64,000 bases of DNA from Stutzerimonas stutzeri (GCF_000952685.1 NZ_JYHV01000026.1:1-64000), one strand, 5' to 3'; counted from the first letter of the stretch, positions 1-10,170 are shown. Made by a program: numbers and translations. The notes: a model not told the origin generated them from the sequence alone.

Positions 1-61
1 GATTCGAACCTACGACCAATTGGTTAAAAGCCAACTGCTCTACCAACTGAGCTAACGACCC
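1..61 (-). tRNA. tRNA-Lys (anticodon TTT), 3' end outside window
   Basis: Read on the minus strand, the sequence starts GGGTCGTTAGCTCAG at 61, the usual acceptor and D-arm of Pseudomonas tRNA-Lys. It continues through a D-loop, an anticodon stem GTTGG/CCAAT around a CTTTTAA loop (anticodon TTT), and a T-arm with GGTTCGAATC. The last bases of the acceptor stem and the CCA end lie before position 1, so the gene is partial. A promoter directly upstream (66-101) suggests it is transcribed on its own and not only by readthrough from queC. Confidence 0.95.
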
Positions 62-65
62 AATG

Positions 66-101
66 CGGGGCGCATGATACTGATTTGATTGATTAAATCA
101 A
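66..101 (-). promoter_or_regulatory. Promoter of tRNA-Lys with GC-rich discriminator
   Basis: On the minus strand TTGATT (101-96) is followed after 16 nt by TATCAT (79-74), a good sigma-70 type pair. The next bases, GCGCCCCG, form a GC-rich discriminator, the feature that makes stable-RNA promoters sensitive to ppGpp in well-studied bacteria. The expected start is about 67, giving a leader of roughly 6 nt before the mature tRNA end at 61. The boxes are seen in the sequence; stringent control is inferred. Confidence 0.65.
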
Positions 102-120
102 CTTTTTTAGGAAAAGAATT

Positions 121-795
121 TTAGAAATAGCGAGTCGGATCCGTGACGCCAGCTTCTTGGAAGCCCGCCGCGCGCAAGCGGCAACTGTCACACTTGCCGC
201 AGGCGCGCCCCTCGTCGTCGGCCTGATAGCAGGAAACGGTCATGGCGTAATCGACCCCCAGCCGGACACCGGCACGAACGATCTCCGCCTTGCTCAGGTT
301 CTGCAAAGGCGCGCGAATGGCAAAGCCTTGCCCTTCTACCCCAGCCTTCGTGGCGAGGTTGGCCATGCGTTCGAACGCTTCCACGAATTCAGGCCGGCAG
401 TCGGGGTAACCAGAGTAGTCGACTGCATTGACCCCAATAAAAATGTCCCGAGCACCCAGCACCTCTGCCCACCCCAGCGCCAGCGAAAGAAATACGGTAT
501 TGCGGGCAGGCACATAGGTGACAGGGATTCCCTCGCCCGTCTCTTCCGGCACCGCGATGCTGGCATCGGTAAGCGCCGAGCCGCCAATACCATCGAGATT
601 CATGCCGATGACCTTATGCTCGATCACGCCCAACTGTCGAGCGACGCGCTCTGCAGCCTGCAACTCGGCGCGATGGCGTTGACCATAATCGAAGCTCATG
701 GTGTAGCAGGTGTGTCCTTGTACCTTGGCCATCGCAACTACGGTTGCAGAATCGAGCCCGCCAGAGAGAAGAATCACGGCTTTCTTGTCAGTCAT
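121..795 (-). CDS. queC: 7-cyano-7-deazaguanine synthase QueC
   Basis: This ATP-dependent enzyme converts 7-carboxy-7-deazaguanine and ammonia to preQ0, the last shared precursor step of queuosine tRNA modification. The 224 residues match the family's length. The N-terminal PP-loop SGGLDS (residues 11-16) binds ATP. A C-terminal zinc cluster is formed by Cys189, Cys199, Cys202 and Cys205. It lies 60 bp downstream of queE on the same strand, so the two pathway enzymes are probably cotranscribed. Start is ATG. Confidence 0.97.
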   Translation of the reverse strand: MTDKKAVILLSGGLDSATVVAMAKVQGHTCYTMSFDYGQRHRAELQAAERVARQLGVIEHKVIGMNLDGIGGSALTDASIAVPEETGEGIPVTYVPARNTVFLSLALGWAEVLGARDIFIGVNAVDYSGYPDCRPEFVEAFERMANLATKAGVEGQGFAIRAPLQNLSKAEIVRAGVRLGVDYAMTVSCYQADDEGRACGKCDSCRLRAAGFQEAGVTDPTRYF

Positions 796-855
796 TACAC
801 CTACCTATCGAAAACAACGGCGCACCATGAAAAAACGAAGGGCGCTCCCAACGGA

Positions 856-1503
856 TCAATGACCGGGTGCGTCGGCCCAAAGGATCTTATGCAGCTGAAG
901 CTGCAGTCGCACCGGGAGGTTGTCACTGACGATCCAGTCGGCCAGCGAGCGAGCATCGACTTGACCGTGACTGGGCGAAAACAGCACTTCGCCCACACGG
1001 GCGTCCAGCCTGTATTCGATGAGTTTGGACACAGCCCAGTCGTAATCCTCGCGCGAGCAGATCACGAACTTCACTTGGTCATTGCCTGTTAGCTGACCGA
1101 TATTCTCGTACAGGTTTCGCCCCATTTCGGCGGAGCCCGGCGTTTTAAGGTCAACGACTCGACTCACCCGTTCGTCTGTACCGGAAATATCCAGCGCGCC
1201 ACTGGTCTCCAGGGACACCTCGTAGCCGGCATCACAGAGGCTGCGCAACAGAGGAAGGCAATTGGGTTGAGCCAGGGGCTCACCGCCAGTGACGCAGACG
1301 TAGCGAGGTTTAAAGGAAGCGACCCGCTTAAGAATCGCCTCGAGCGGCATGACCTGACCGCCGCTGAACGCGTAGGCTGTGTCGCAGTATTGACAGCGCA
1401 GGGGGCAGCCGGTCAGGCGGACGAATACAGTGGGCAATCCACTGGTACGCGTTTCCCCCTGCAACGAGTAAAAGATCTCGGTAATTCGCAGGGTATCTTG
1501 CAT
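856..1503 (-). CDS. queE: 7-carboxy-7-deazaguanine synthase QueE
   Basis: This radical-SAM enzyme contracts 6-carboxy-tetrahydropterin to 7-carboxy-7-deazaguanine, which QueC then uses. The cluster-binding motif CxxxCxxC is at Cys33, Cys37 and Cys40, followed by the conserved CVTGGEPL segment. Length is 215 residues. It begins with ATG at 1503. It sits between the terminator that closes the tol-pal-cpoB operon and queC, so it should have its own promoter near 1510-1570. I could not pick out clear boxes there. Confidence 0.95.
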   Translation of the reverse strand: MQDTLRITEIFYSLQGETRTSGLPTVFVRLTGCPLRCQYCDTAYAFSGGQVMPLEAILKRVASFKPRYVCVTGGEPLAQPNCLPLLRSLCDAGYEVSLETSGALDISGTDERVSRVVDLKTPGSAEMGRNLYENIGQLTGNDQVKFVICSREDYDWAVSKLIEYRLDARVGEVLFSPSHGQVDARSLADWIVSDNLPVRLQLQLHKILWADAPGH

Positions 1504-1574
1504 TATCAGCCACGGGCGTGACGGCTAAACAGGCCATCCGCCTCCGTTGCGGGAAAGGGGCGGCGATTCTAACG

Positions 1575-1600
1575 AAAAAACCCGCCAAGGGGCGGGTTTT
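1575..1600 (-). terminator. Rho-independent terminator after cpoB
   Basis: Perfect 6-bp stem CCCGCC/GGCGGG (1581-1586 and 1591-1596) with a 4-nt loop. On the minus strand it is followed by six T residues (1580-1575). It lies 28 bp past the cpoB stop codon and marks the end of the tol-pal transcript before queE. Confidence 0.85.
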
Positions 1601-1627
1601 GTTCAACAGCCGCGACCGGCATCGGGC

Positions 1628-2455
1628 TTATCGATTCAGCTGACGCTGAGCCAACTGCGCTGCCGAGCTATTCGGATAATCAGCAATGACCTGACGCAGA
1701 ATGCCGTTGGCCTTGTCCCGGTTGCCCAGACGTATCTCGACGTCAGCCAGCTTGTACAGCGAATCCGGCACCTTATTGTGCTGCGGATACGCCTGACTGA
1801 CCTTGGCAAAAGCCTGGCCGGCTGCCTGCAGATCGCCCTTGGCGAGGTTCACCTCGCCCAGCCAATACTGCGCATTACCGGCGTATGGACTGCTGGGATA
1901 CTTGCGCAGGAAGGCGGAAAAAGCCTGGCTGGCCTTCTCGAAATCCTTTGCCTTGATCAGATCAAATGCGGCGTCGTAGTACAGCTTCTCCTTTTCAGGA
2001 TCAGCCGACTGACTACTCGCCGCGCCTTGCATTGGAGCGCCTGCTGGCACCCGTACAGACTCGCCGACATTCGTTGCATCGGCGGTTGAAGAATTCTGGC
2101 TAGCCGATCCACCTGATGAGGCGCTCGACAAGCGACTGTCCAAATCCTGATAACGCTCCAGCCCTTCTTGCTTCAAGCGCTGGATCTCGTTCTGCTGCAC
2201 TTCCAGCATACCGCGCAGCTGCGCGATCTCTTCCTGCATCTGCTGCAGCTGAACGAAGAGCATACCCTGCGCCGAGGACGGAGCAGACGCTCCGCCCCCG
2301 ACATAGGCACCGCCCGTATCCGCCCCGGAGGAGTAACCCGACTCAGGCGCACCACCTTGGGTTTGCGAGTCGTATTCCACCACCGGGACCTGAGCTGCCG
2401 CGAACAGCGGCAGACCAAGTGCAATAAGCGTCAGCGCGTAACGGTGCTTGAGCAT
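1628..2455 (-). CDS. cpoB: Cell division coordinator CpoB (YbgF), Tol-Pal accessory protein
   Basis: Periplasmic protein that in E. coli links the Tol machine to septal peptidoglycan synthesis through PBP1B and LpoB. An N-terminal signal peptide ends near AAAQV (about residue 22). A coiled-coil trimerisation segment follows (about 60-110, rich in Gln, Leu and Glu), then a Ser/Ala-rich linker. The C-terminal half carries TPR repeats with the typical YWLGEVNLAKGDL and SLYKLADVEIRLGN helices. It is 275 residues long. It lies 6 bp after pal and is the last gene of the operon before the terminator at 1575-1600. Confidence 0.95.
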   Translation of the reverse strand: MLKHRYALTLIALGLPLFAAAQVPVVEYDSQTQGGAPESGYSSGADTGGAYVGGGASAPSSAQGMLFVQLQQMQEEIAQLRGMLEVQQNEIQRLKQEGLERYQDLDSRLSSASSGGSASQNSSTADATNVGESVRVPAGAPMQGAASSQSADPEKEKLYYDAAFDLIKAKDFEKASQAFSAFLRKYPSSPYAGNAQYWLGEVNLAKGDLQAAGQAFAKVSQAYPQHNKVPDSLYKLADVEIRLGNRDKANGILRQVIADYPNSSAAQLAQRQLNR

Positions 2456-2461
2456 GGCTTA

Positions 2462-2968
2462 TTACTTACGCAGTTCAACGCGACGGTTCTGGGCCCAGGA
2501 CTGCTCGTCGTTGCCCATGGCAACCGGACGCTCTTCGCCGTAGGAGACCAGTTCCAGCTGAGCAGGAGACACGCCCTGCAGAACCAGGTAGCGCTGAACA
2601 GCTTTGGAACGACGCTCACCCAGAGCCATGTTGTACTCGCGAGTACCACGCTCGTCGGTGTGGCCTTCCAGCACTACACGGTTGCCCGCGGACTTCAGAT
2701 CCTTGGCATGAACGTCCAGAGCGCGCATGGCCTCCGGCTTCAGGTCAGAACTGTCGTATTCGAAGTAGAAGGTAGTGATGGCGCGCAGAGCGGCTTCTTC
2801 GCCGCTCATGCTGCCGTCGACGGCACCGCTGTCAGCGCCATAGCCAGCGTTCGGATCAATGGCGGAGGAACCTTCGCCAGAGTCATCGCCACCCTTGGAC
2901 GAACAACCAACAGCTACGGCCATAGCCAGAGCCAGCGCAGCGAACTTACCGAATTTCAGCATTTCCAT
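2462..2968 (-). CDS. pal: Peptidoglycan-associated lipoprotein Pal (OprL)
   Basis: Outer-membrane lipoprotein that binds peptidoglycan and is drawn to the division site by TolB. I chose the ATG at 2968 (MEMLKFGKF, 168 residues) because it matches the Pseudomonas OprL start. An in-frame TTG three codons upstream is less likely. The lipobox ends in VAVGC, so Cys22 should be lipidated. A Gly/Ser/Asp-rich linker follows, then the OmpA-like domain (about 60-168) with the conserved [13 protein letters not shown] segment that contacts diaminopimelate. Confidence 0.97.
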   Translation of the reverse strand: MEMLKFGKFAALALAMAVAVGCSSKGGDDSGEGSSAIDPNAGYGADSGAVDGSMSGEEAALRAITTFYFEYDSSDLKPEAMRALDVHAKDLKSAGNRVVLEGHTDERGTREYNMALGERRSKAVQRYLVLQGVSPAQLELVSYGEERPVAMGNDEQSWAQNRRVELRK

Positions 2969-3020
2969 GTGTAACAACCCCAGGTGTGTGTTTTTGGTTA
3001 GGTAAAGCGTTGATACCGCA

Positions 3021-4322
3021 TCAGTTCAGGTAAGGGGACCACGATGGCTCACGGACTTCGCCTTGAGCAGTAGGAAGCGGGAGCCTAACTCGACCATTAA
3101 TGGATGCGAGCATCAAGACTCCCCGGCCCTGCTGGCGGGTCGCGTAGATTAGCATGGTGCCATTAGGCGCAACAGTAGGCGACTCATCTAAACTCGTGTC
3201 AGAGAGCAGCCGCAAATTGCCGCGCTGCAGGTCCTGCGCCGCTACCTTGAAGTTGGTATAGCCCTCCTGACGATGAATCATGACCAAGGTCTTCTCGTCT
3301 GCGGAGAGTTTCGGATTGGCATTGTAGTTGCCCACGAAGGTAACCCGTTCGGCATTGTTGCTACCCAGACTTTGCTTGTAGATCTGAGGTTTGCCGGCAC
3401 GATCCGAGGTGAAGTAAATAGTCCGACCGTCAGCGCCCCAGAAAGGCTCCGTATCGATCGCATAGTGATTGGTGAGCCGCTGCAGCTGGCGCGACCCGAG
3501 GTCCATCACATAAATCTCCGGGTTGCCATCTTTCGATAGCACGAATGCCAGACGATTGCCATCCGGTGAGAATGCCGGCGCACCGTTGAGCCCTTCGAAA
3601 TTGGTGACCTGCTCACGACGACCGGTATCGATGTGCTGCATGAAGATGCGGGGGCGTTTCTGCTCGAACGAAACGTAGGCAATACGGCGGCCATCCGGCG
3701 AATAGCGTGGTGACAGAATCGGCTCTCGAGATTGCAGCAAGGTCACCGCGCGCGCGCCATCGTAGTCGGAACGCTGCAACGTGTAGCGCGTGTTTGCCCC
3801 CCCAAGGCGTTCAACGGTGACGTAAAGAAGCCGTGTCGAAAATGCACCCTTGATGCCTGTGAGCTTTTCAAAGGCCTGATCAGCAGCGTAGTGCGCCATG
3901 TCGCGCAGTTGGTCCTGCGCCCCACCCACGGTGCCCGTCATGACCTGCTGCTCAGTGGTGACGTTGAACACCTCGTAGCGTATCTGCAGCTTGCCGGCGG
4001 AGGGCTCGATATTGCCAACCACGACGTACTGAGCACCCAGCGCCTTCCAGTCACGAAAAATGATCTCACTGCCGCGAGTTGGCAAGCTGATCATGTTCTG
4101 CTTCGGGATCGGCTGGAAGACGCCGGTATTGCGCATGTCGTTGCCGATGATTTCGGCCATGTCTTCAGGCAGTACAGTACCGCCTTGCCAGCCAAACGGT
4201 ACGACCGCGATCGGAATCGCGCGATCGGTACCACTGGTAACCACAATATTCTTTTCCTGCGCCACGGCACTGCCCAGCACAAATAAAAGAAGAACGACAA
4301 AACCTCGAAGGTAATTGATCAC
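3021..4322 (-). CDS. tolB: Tol-Pal system protein TolB
   Basis: Periplasmic adaptor that moves between TolA and Pal. A signal peptide ends around residue 21 (GSAVA-QE). The N-terminal alpha/beta domain is followed by a six-bladed beta-propeller with repeated [11 protein letters not shown] and [10 protein letters not shown] type WD40-like blades (about 200-420). Length is 433, as in the family. The start is GTG at 4322 and overlaps the tolA stop (GTGA), indicating coupled translation. Confidence 0.97.
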   Translation of the reverse strand: MINYLRGFVVLLLFVLGSAVAQEKNIVVTSGTDRAIPIAVVPFGWQGGTVLPEDMAEIIGNDMRNTGVFQPIPKQNMISLPTRGSEIIFRDWKALGAQYVVVGNIEPSAGKLQIRYEVFNVTTEQQVMTGTVGGAQDQLRDMAHYAADQAFEKLTGIKGAFSTRLLYVTVERLGGANTRYTLQRSDYDGARAVTLLQSREPILSPRYSPDGRRIAYVSFEQKRPRIFMQHIDTGRREQVTNFEGLNGAPAFSPDGNRLAFVLSKDGNPEIYVMDLGSRQLQRLTNHYAIDTEPFWGADGRTIYFTSDRAGKPQIYKQSLGSNNAERVTFVGNYNANPKLSADEKTLVMIHRQEGYTNFKVAAQDLQRGNLRLLSDTSLDESPTVAPNGTMLIYATRQQGRGVLMLASINGRVRLPLPTAQGEVREPSWSPYLN

Positions 4323-5344
4323 AACGCTAGATCCTCAGGCGTAAATGTCATCATGAACGAGCGATACGGCTGAAACTCCTGAGCAGAAAGCCCCTGCATC
4401 TCGGTCAGCCGACCAATATTCTTTACTGCTGCGACCGCGGAATTATCGAAGGGCGAATCACCGCTCGAACGCGAAACCGTCACGCCGGTAATGGTGCCAT
4501 CCGGCAGCATGTTGACCCGTAGCGTAACCGACATGTTGTTTCGTGCCGATGGCGGCCGTGTCCAACCCTCTGCAGCACGCATACGAATCAGATCATCGAA
4601 GTTGCCGGCCACCTGATCGCCCTGCGTATCCGCCATGGCCTGTTGCCGCTCCGTATCTTCGGACAGCAGCTCGGCCAGCGCTTGCGCTTTCTTATCTTCA
4701 GCCGCCTTGCGGGCGGCCTCGGCGGCAGCTTTTTTCTTCGCCTCTTCCGCCGCTTTTTTCTTTGCAGCTTCGGCTGCCGCTTTTTTCTTCGCGTCTTCCG
4801 CCGCTTTCTTTTTCGCGGCCTCGGCAGCTGCCTTCTTCTTCGCGTCTTCCGCAGCCTTCTTCGATTCTTCAGCGGCTTTTTTCTTCTCCGCCTCGTCGGC
4901 TGCCTTTTTCTTGGCAATATCCGCCTGTTTCTTCTGCTCGGCCTTTTTAGCCTCTTCGGCCTTCTGAGCTTCAGCAGCCTTCTTGGCGGCGTCGGCCTTC
5001 GCTACCTCGGCCTTTCGAGCCTCCTCGGCCTTTTTTTGTTCCGCAGCTTTAGCTGCAGCCTGCTTTTGCTGCTCGACCTTGCGCTGCTCCATCTGCTCGG
5101 TTTCGTACTGCTTGGCAGCGGTTTTCTGCGCCTCGCCGGCAATCTTCTGGTTGGTCTGGGTTTTCGCCTGGCTTTGGGATTTGAGTTGATACAGGGTGGC
5201 CTGAACGATCGGCTTGGACGGTGGTAACTCGGGCGTCATGGCGAAGCTGACGAACAGCATGCCAAAGATGATGACGTGCAAGCCCACCGCCAGAATGGTG
5301 GGCCAGTAGAGGCTCTCAGAGCGCGAACGTTCCGACTGTTGCAT
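4319..5344 (-). CDS. tolA: Tol-Pal system membrane-anchored protein TolA
   Basis: Inner-membrane protein spanning the periplasm and powered by TolQ-TolR. One transmembrane helix lies at about residues 13-36. A very long Ala/Lys/Glu helical domain (about 58-225) follows, including three copies of a 16-17 residue unit of the type [17 protein letters not shown] (DNA 4700-4849). A globular C-terminal domain (about 245-341) contains the [15 protein letters not shown] strand region. I use ATG at 5344, which overlaps the tolR stop as TGATG; the in-frame TTG at 5347 is one codon upstream. The product is 341 residues. Confidence 0.95.
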   Translation of the reverse strand: MQQSERSRSESLYWPTILAVGLHVIIFGMLFVSFAMTPELPPSKPIVQATLYQLKSQSQAKTQTNQKIAGEAQKTAAKQYETEQMEQRKVEQQKQAAAKAAEQKKAEEARKAEVAKADAAKKAAEAQKAEEAKKAEQKKQADIAKKKAADEAEKKKAAEESKKAAEDAKKKAAAEAAKKKAAEDAKKKAAAEAAKKKAAEEAKKKAAAEAARKAAEDKKAQALAELLSEDTERQQAMADTQGDQVAGNFDDLIRMRAAEGWTRPPSARNNMSVTLRVNMLPDGTITGVTVSRSSGDSPFDNSAVAAVKNIGRLTEMQGLSAQEFQPYRSFMMTFTPEDLAL

Positions 5345-5796
5345 CAAGGCGCCTCGGTGATCAGGCCGACGTTACCCACACCGGCTTCCTGCAGTCCACC
5401 CATGGCCGACATAACCGACCCGTAATCCACTGCCTTATCGCCGCGCACGAAGACTTGCACCTGCTTACCCTGGCTGCGGTTCTGGTTCATGATCGCAGTG
5501 ACCGCCTTGGTCATCTCGTCGAGCGTCAAGGCCTTGTCCTGCGCGGTTTCGGTGTCCACCTCGCTACCGATATTCCAGTAGTAGCTCTTATCCGCCTTGA
5601 TCGAAATGGTCAACACGCGCGCATCGTTATCCTGAGGCAGGACTTCGCTGCTGACCTTGGGCAGGTCCACCTTCACGCCCTGATTGAGCATCGGCGCGGT
5701 CACCATGAAGATCACCAGTAGCACCAGCATCACATCGATGTAGGGCACCACGTTCATCTCGGCGACAGGTTTGCGTCTGTTGCGAATTCTTGCCAT
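5344..5796 (-). CDS. tolR: Tol-Pal system protein TolR
   Basis: ExbD/TolR family component of the proton-driven TolQR motor. One N-terminal transmembrane helix (about 18-38, PYIDVMLVLLVIFMV) contains the essential Asp of the family. The rest is a periplasmic dimerisation domain, and the length (150) is typical. It follows tolQ by 12 bp and overlaps tolA by one nucleotide. Confidence 0.96.
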   Translation of the reverse strand: MARIRNRRKPVAEMNVVPYIDVMLVLLVIFMVTAPMLNQGVKVDLPKVSSEVLPQDNDARVLTISIKADKSYYWNIGSEVDTETAQDKALTLDEMTKAVTAIMNQNRSQGKQVQVFVRGDKAVDYGSVMSAMGGLQEAGVGNVGLITEAP

Positions 5797-5808
5797 GGCC
5801 TGTGGGCC

Positions 5809-6501
5809 TCAATCTTCTGTGGTGTGGACTTTGCGATGAAGGATCGCCTGGAACTCATCGGCGAAGGTGTAATAGCGGCCAATGAGCATTTCGCCACGCG
5901 CCGAGAAGCGGTTGTAGGCGATGACCGCTGGAATCGCTGCGAACAGACCGATGGCAGTGGCGATCAGCGCCTCGGCGATACCTGGCGCCACGGTGGCCAG
6001 GGTCGCCTGCTGAACCTGCGCCAGGCCGCGGAAAGAGTTCATGATGCCCCAAACGGTACCAAACAGGCCGATATAGGGACTGGTGGAGCCGACAGTGGCG
6101 AGGAACGGCAAACTCTGATCCAGCTTCTCTTCCTCACGGGAAATGGCGACGCGCATCGCGCGGTTCACACCATCCATCACTGCATCTGGATCCACGCCCT
6201 GCTGCTGGCGCAGACGGGAAAATTCCTTGAAGCCGGCCCGAAAGATCTGCTCGACGCCGGAATCCGGGTCCGGGTTGCTGCCCGCCTGACGATACAGCTT
6301 GGAAAGATCGATTCCCGACCAGAAACGTTCCTCGAAGGTGTCCAGCGAACGTTTGGCGGCCCGCAGCATATTGCCGCGCTGAAAGATGATGATCCATGAA
6401 GTCACCGAGGCGCCCACCAGGATCAGCATGACCAGCTGAACCACAAAGCTGGCGTTGCTGATCAGGCTCCACATGGACATATGATCGACGTTGGCTTCCA
6501 C
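5809..6501 (-). CDS. tolQ: Tol-Pal system protein TolQ
   Basis: ExbB/TolQ/MotA family proton-channel subunit of the inner membrane. Three hydrophobic helices are visible: about 16-38, 135-160 (VGSTSPYIGLFGTVWGIM) and 170-195 (TAIGLFAAIPAVIAYN). The start is GTG at 6501, preceded by a well-spaced AGGAG. Length is 230. It lies 2 bp after ybgC in the same operon. Confidence 0.96.
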   Translation of the reverse strand: MEANVDHMSMWSLISNASFVVQLVMLILVGASVTSWIIIFQRGNMLRAAKRSLDTFEERFWSGIDLSKLYRQAGSNPDPDSGVEQIFRAGFKEFSRLRQQQGVDPDAVMDGVNRAMRVAISREEEKLDQSLPFLATVGSTSPYIGLFGTVWGIMNSFRGLAQVQQATLATVAPGIAEALIATAIGLFAAIPAVIAYNRFSARGEMLIGRYYTFADEFQAILHRKVHTTED

Positions 6502-6503
6502 GC

Positions 6504-6947
6504 TTACTCTCCTGCTGGGGGTAGACCCGACCCGACGAAAGCTGCACGCAGCGCTTCGGGAATGGGGCGGGGTTTCAAACTCTCGGTGCGCACACAGGCC
6601 ACCACGAACTGCCCTTCGCAGAGCAGCAGATCATCCTTCGCTCGCCGCACCTGCTGTTTGAAACGCAGGCTTGCACGCTTGGTCTCTACCACTTCGGCGG
6701 ACACCAGCAATTCATCGTCAAGCCTCGCTGGCGCGTGGTAACGCGCTTCGCTGGAATGCACGACGAACAGCAGGTCTTCACCCACCAGCTGCGACTGGGC
6801 GAAACCCAGGCTGCGCAACCGCTCGGTACGGGCCCGCTCCATGAACTTGAGGTAATTGACGTAGTAAACGATGCCGCCCGCATCGGTGTCTTCGTAGTAG
6901 ACGCGACACCGGTGAGAGAACGGTTGAGCATGTGATTCCGCGCGCAT
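6504..6947 (-). CDS. ybgC: Acyl-CoA thioesterase YbgC, Tol-Pal associated
   Basis: Hot-dog fold thioesterase of the 4-hydroxybenzoyl-CoA thioesterase family; E. coli YbgC acts on acyl-CoA and interacts with acyl carrier protein. The family motif [16 protein letters not shown], with the catalytic Asp, is near residues 17-32. I prefer ATG at 6947 (147 residues). An upstream TTG at 6974 would add nine residues, but neither site has a strong Shine-Dalgarno sequence. It is the first gene of the tol cluster proper, 51 bp after ruvB. Confidence 0.92.
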   Translation of the reverse strand: MRAESHAQPFSHRCRVYYEDTDAGGIVYYVNYLKFMERARTERLRSLGFAQSQLVGEDLLFVVHSSEARYHAPARLDDELLVSAEVVETKRASLRFKQQVRRAKDDLLLCEGQFVVACVRTESLKPRPIPEALRAAFVGSGLPPAGE

Positions 6948-6998
6948 ACTAGTGCCAGGCCCTGCAAATGCCAATTGGGTGAAACAACAATATTTTTG

Positions 6999-8051
6999 TC
7001 ACGCTGTGTCATTGTCGAAAAGGTCGCCTACTGGCGAATCGCCCAGGCGTTTCGGCAGGTTCAGACCGAAATGCAGATAGGCGTGACGAGTGACCACTCG
7101 CCCTCGCGGTGTGCGCATGATGTAGCCCTGCTGAATCAGGTAGGGCTCGAGAACATCTTCGATGGTATGACGCTCTTCGCTAATCGCCGCCGCAAGGCTG
7201 TCGATGCCGACGGGGCCACCATCGAACTTCTCGATCAGGGTCAGCAGCAGTCGCCGGTCTTGATGATCCAGACCACGCTCGTCGACATCGAGCATGTTCA
7301 AGGCGAGATCTGCAGTCCCCTGGGTAATCTCGCCATTGCCACGAACTTCAGCGAAGTCGCGAACTCTGCGCAGAAGCCGGTTGCCGATACGCGGCGTACC
7401 GCGGGCGCGACGGGCTATCTCTAGCGCGCCGGCGGCTTCGATAGGCAAGCCGAGGATGCCCGCGGAACGTGTGACGATCGTTGCCAGATCGGCCGTGGAG
7501 TAGAACTCGAGACGCTGTACGATTCCGAAGCGGTCGCGCAGCGGATTGGTAAGCATACCGGCACGCGTGGTCGCACCAACCAAGGTGAACGGCGGCAGGT
7601 CGAGCTTGATCGAACGCGCCGCCGGCCCCTCTCCGATCATGATGTCGAGTTGAAAATCCTCCATCGCCGGATAGAGTACTTCCTCCACGATAGGTGACAG
7701 TCGATGAATCTCGTCGACGAAGAGGACGTCGCCTTCCTCCAGGTTGGTCAGCAACGCAGCGAGATCGCCCGGACGCTCGAGAACCGGCCCTGATGTGCTC
7801 TTTATCGATACACCCATCTCTTGGGCAATGATATTGGCCAGGGTGGTTTTGCCGAGCCCTGGCGGGCCGAAAATGAGCGTGTGATCCAAGGCCTCCTTGC
7901 GCGCCCTGGCGGCACGGATGAACAGATCCATCTGTTCGCGCACGACCGGCTGCCCGATGTAGTCAGCCAGACTCAGCGGGCGGATGGCGCGATCGAACTG
8001 CTCTTCGCGGTCACGGCCGGTAGCGGTAATCAGACGATCAGCTTCGATCAC
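6999..8051 (-). CDS. ruvB: Holliday junction branch migration helicase RuvB
   Basis: Hexameric AAA+ motor that drives branch migration with RuvA. Walker A is GPPGLGKTT (residues 62-70) and Walker B is FVDEIH (111-116). A sensor region and a C-terminal winged-helix DNA-binding domain ([14 protein letters not shown]) follow. Length is 350. The GTG start at 8051 overlaps the ruvA stop by one nucleotide (TAGTG), so translation is coupled. Confidence 0.98.
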   Translation of the reverse strand: MIEADRLITATGRDREEQFDRAIRPLSLADYIGQPVVREQMDLFIRAARARKEALDHTLIFGPPGLGKTTLANIIAQEMGVSIKSTSGPVLERPGDLAALLTNLEEGDVLFVDEIHRLSPIVEEVLYPAMEDFQLDIMIGEGPAARSIKLDLPPFTLVGATTRAGMLTNPLRDRFGIVQRLEFYSTADLATIVTRSAGILGLPIEAAGALEIARRARGTPRIGNRLLRRVRDFAEVRGNGEITQGTADLALNMLDVDERGLDHQDRRLLLTLIEKFDGGPVGIDSLAAAISEERHTIEDVLEPYLIQQGYIMRTPRGRVVTRHAYLHFGLNLPKRLGDSPVGDLFDNDTA

Positions 8052-8656
8052 TAGACCATTCCCTTGAGTGCACGGCGGATCAGGTCTTCACTGCTCAAAT
8101 CGTCTTCCTGTACGGCAGATACTGCACGACTGGCCTCCTGAGGTTTGAAGCCCAGGGAAATCAAGGCACTCACAGCATCATTCTCGGCGCTTGAGACTGC
8201 CACAACTCCACGAGGTTCCACCACCAAGGTAGCGATGGACGGCATGGTTTCCCACGCCTTGAAGCGATCCTTGAGTTCAACCAGTAAACGTTCGGCTGTC
8301 TTCTTGCCAACGCCGGGAATCTTCACCAGCACGGAGGTATCCTGTGCCTGGACACAGCGCACAAGCTCGTCCACCTCAAGCCCGGACATCAGCGCCAACG
8401 CCAACTTGGGACCCACGCCGTTGAGGCGAATCAATTCTCGGAACAGCTCGCGATCGCGCTTCTCGGCGAATCCGTATAACAGGTGCGCGTCCTCACGCAC
8501 TACCAGATGGATGTGCAACGTCACCGTCTCGCCTATTGCAGGCAGACGATAAAGCGTGGTCATCGGCACCTCGACCTCGTAGCCAACGCCGTTCACGTCC
8601 AATATCAGGTGAGGCGGCTGTTTTTCAGCCAGGGTCCCGCGCAAACGTCCAATCAC
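8051..8656 (-). CDS. ruvA: Holliday junction branch migration protein RuvA
   Basis: Tetrameric junction-binding protein. The N-terminal OB-fold starts [12 protein letters not shown]. Tandem helix-hairpin-helix motifs lie in the middle ([10 protein letters not shown] and [12 protein letters not shown]). A flexible linker leads to a C-terminal RuvB-binding domain ([16 protein letters not shown]). Length is 201 residues. It is 85 bp downstream of ruvC on the same strand. Confidence 0.98.
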   Translation of the reverse strand: MIGRLRGTLAEKQPPHLILDVNGVGYEVEVPMTTLYRLPAIGETVTLHIHLVVREDAHLLYGFAEKRDRELFRELIRLNGVGPKLALALMSGLEVDELVRCVQAQDTSVLVKIPGVGKKTAERLLVELKDRFKAWETMPSIATLVVEPRGVVAVSSAENDAVSALISLGFKPQEASRAVSAVQEDDLSSEDLIRRALKGMV

Positions 8657-8741
8657 TGTGATACATCCTCTTTCGGCCGATAGTACGCAAGCAGACCGGT
8701 TGTTCTTTTTTTGTCAGCCCCTAGCGCGCCAGGCATGGGCA

Positions 8742-9266
8742 TTACAGCCGCAGGCGCCCGCTTCGACGCTTGGCGCCGCTCAGGCCATGTGGAATCAGGC
8801 TCTGCCGATGATGGGCGTGACACAAGGCGATCGCCAGCGCGTCGGACGCATCGATCTGCGGCTTCTGCACCAGTTTCAGTAGATGCATGACCATCATCTG
8901 TACCTGCTGCTTGTCGGCCCCACCCGTCCCGGCAATGGCCTGTTTGACCTGAGTGGCAGTGTATTCGGCGATCTCCAGTCCCTGTTCCGCGGCAGCCACG
9001 ATTGCGGCGCCACGTGCCTGCCCCAGCTTGAGCGCGGAATCCGCGTTGCGGGCCATGAACACCTGTTCGATACCCATGGTGACCGGGCCGTGCAAGCGGA
9101 TCACCTCGCTGACGCCGGTAAATACCGCCTGCAGCCGGGCCGATAACTCACCGCTACCGGTGCGGATACAGCCTGATGCCACATATTCGCAGTTGCGACC
9201 GGTATCGCGTACGACGCCGTAGCCGGTGATTCGTGAGCCAGGGTCGATCCCCAGGATAAGCGTCAT
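8742..9266 (-). CDS. ruvC: Crossover junction endodeoxyribonuclease RuvC
   Basis: Holliday junction resolvase with an RNase H-like fold. Acidic catalytic residues are visible: Asp8 in [13 protein letters not shown], a Glu in GIEQVF (about 67) and Asp residues in [15 protein letters not shown] near the C-terminus. Length is 174. It heads the ruvCAB run and is separated from yebC by a terminator, so transcription probably starts in the 9267-9371 gap. Confidence 0.97.
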   Translation of the reverse strand: MTLILGIDPGSRITGYGVVRDTGRNCEYVASGCIRTGSGELSARLQAVFTGVSEVIRLHGPVTMGIEQVFMARNADSALKLGQARGAAIVAAAEQGLEIAEYTATQVKQAIAGTGGADKQQVQMMVMHLLKLVQKPQIDASDALAIALCHAHHRQSLIPHGLSGAKRRSGRLRL

Positions 9267-9371
9267 GCCATCGCCATTACTGTCTATTTATCCAGCCACC
9301 AGTATAAGGAGCTCCATGTGCCGCGACCAGCGACATAACGAATAGCCATGGCCAAACCGGCAAAAAGCCCA

Positions 9372-9405
9372 ACAAAAAGCCGGAAGCTCCGAAGTCGCTT
9401 CCGGC
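9372..9405 (-). terminator. Rho-independent terminator after yebC
   Basis: Perfect 9-bp stem GCCGGAAGC/GCTTCCGGC (9379-9387 and 9397-9405) with a 9-nt loop. On the minus strand a run of five T residues follows (9378-9374). It lies 18 bp past the yebC stop codon and separates yebC from ruvC. Confidence 0.88.
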
Positions 9406-9423
9406 TGCGTTGCTGCCAGCGGA

Positions 9424-10170
9424 TCAGTCCAGCTGTTCCATGATCTCATCTGGAATTTCAGCGTTGTGGTAGACGTTCTGCACGTCGTCCAGATCTTCCA
9501 ACGCATCGATCAGACGCAAGACCTTCTGGGCCGTGTCCAGGTCGCTCAGCGGCGCGGCGATCGAAGGAATCATTGCGATATCCGCCTCCTCAGCCTTGAA
9601 GCCTGCGGCGCTCAGCGCTTCGTTGACTGCATGGAAATCGGCGAAACCGGTCGACACTAGGGCGGAGCCGTCCTCACCCATTTCCACATCGTCGGCACCG
9701 GCTTCCAGCGCGGCTTCCATCAGCGCATCTTCGTCTACGCCCGCGGCAAAGCTGATCTGACCTTTTCGATCGAACATGTAGGCGACCGAGCCGTCGGTAC
9801 CTAGATTGCCGCCGTGCTTGCTGAATGCATGACGGACTTCCGCCGCGGTACGGTTACGATTGTCGGTCATGGCCTCGACGATGATCGCGACACCGCTGGG
9901 CGCATAGCCTTCATAGGTCAGCTCCGCCATGTTGTCGGCTTCGTTGGTACCGGCACCACGGGCAATCGCGCGATCGATGGTGTCGCGGGTCATATTGGCG
10001 ACCAACGCCTTGTCCACCGCAAGGCGCAGGCGCGGGTTGTCCGCAGGAATCCCTCCACTCTTCGCCGCAACGGTCAGCTCACGAATGAGCTTGGTGAAAA
10101 TCTTGCCGCGCTTGGCGTCCTGACGCCCTTTCCGGTGCTTGATGTTGGCCCATTTGGAATGACCAGCCAT
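9424..10170 (-). CDS. yebC: YebC/TACO1 family protein
   Basis: The first residues ([23 protein letters not shown]) are the family signature, and the 248-residue length is standard. Members were long annotated as transcriptional regulators; more recent work links the family to translation of difficult peptide stretches. It lies between aspS and ruvCAB, a conserved neighbourhood, and ends at a strong terminator. A GGGAGG-type ribosome site precedes the ATG. Confidence 0.95.
   Translation of the reverse strand: MAGHSKWANIKHRKGRQDAKRGKIFTKLIRELTVAAKSGGIPADNPRLRLAVDKALVANMTRDTIDRAIARGAGTNEADNMAELTYEGYAPSGVAIIVEAMTDNRNRTAAEVRHAFSKHGGNLGTDGSVAYMFDRKGQISFAAGVDEDALMEAALEAGADDVEMGEDGSALVSTGFADFHAVNEALSAAGFKAEEADIAMIPSIAAPLSDLDTAQKVLRLIDALEDLDDVQNVYHNAEIPDEIMEQLD

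Noticed and set aside
157..1092. Long plus-strand open frame of 311 codons opposite queC and queE
   Set aside because: It is the antisense of two clearly conserved genes, has no family resemblance and no ribosome site.
4543..5227. Several plus-strand frames rich in Phe, Ser and Ala opposite tolA
   Set aside because: They are the antisense of the Ala/Lys repeat region; the low-complexity composition explains the absence of stop codons.
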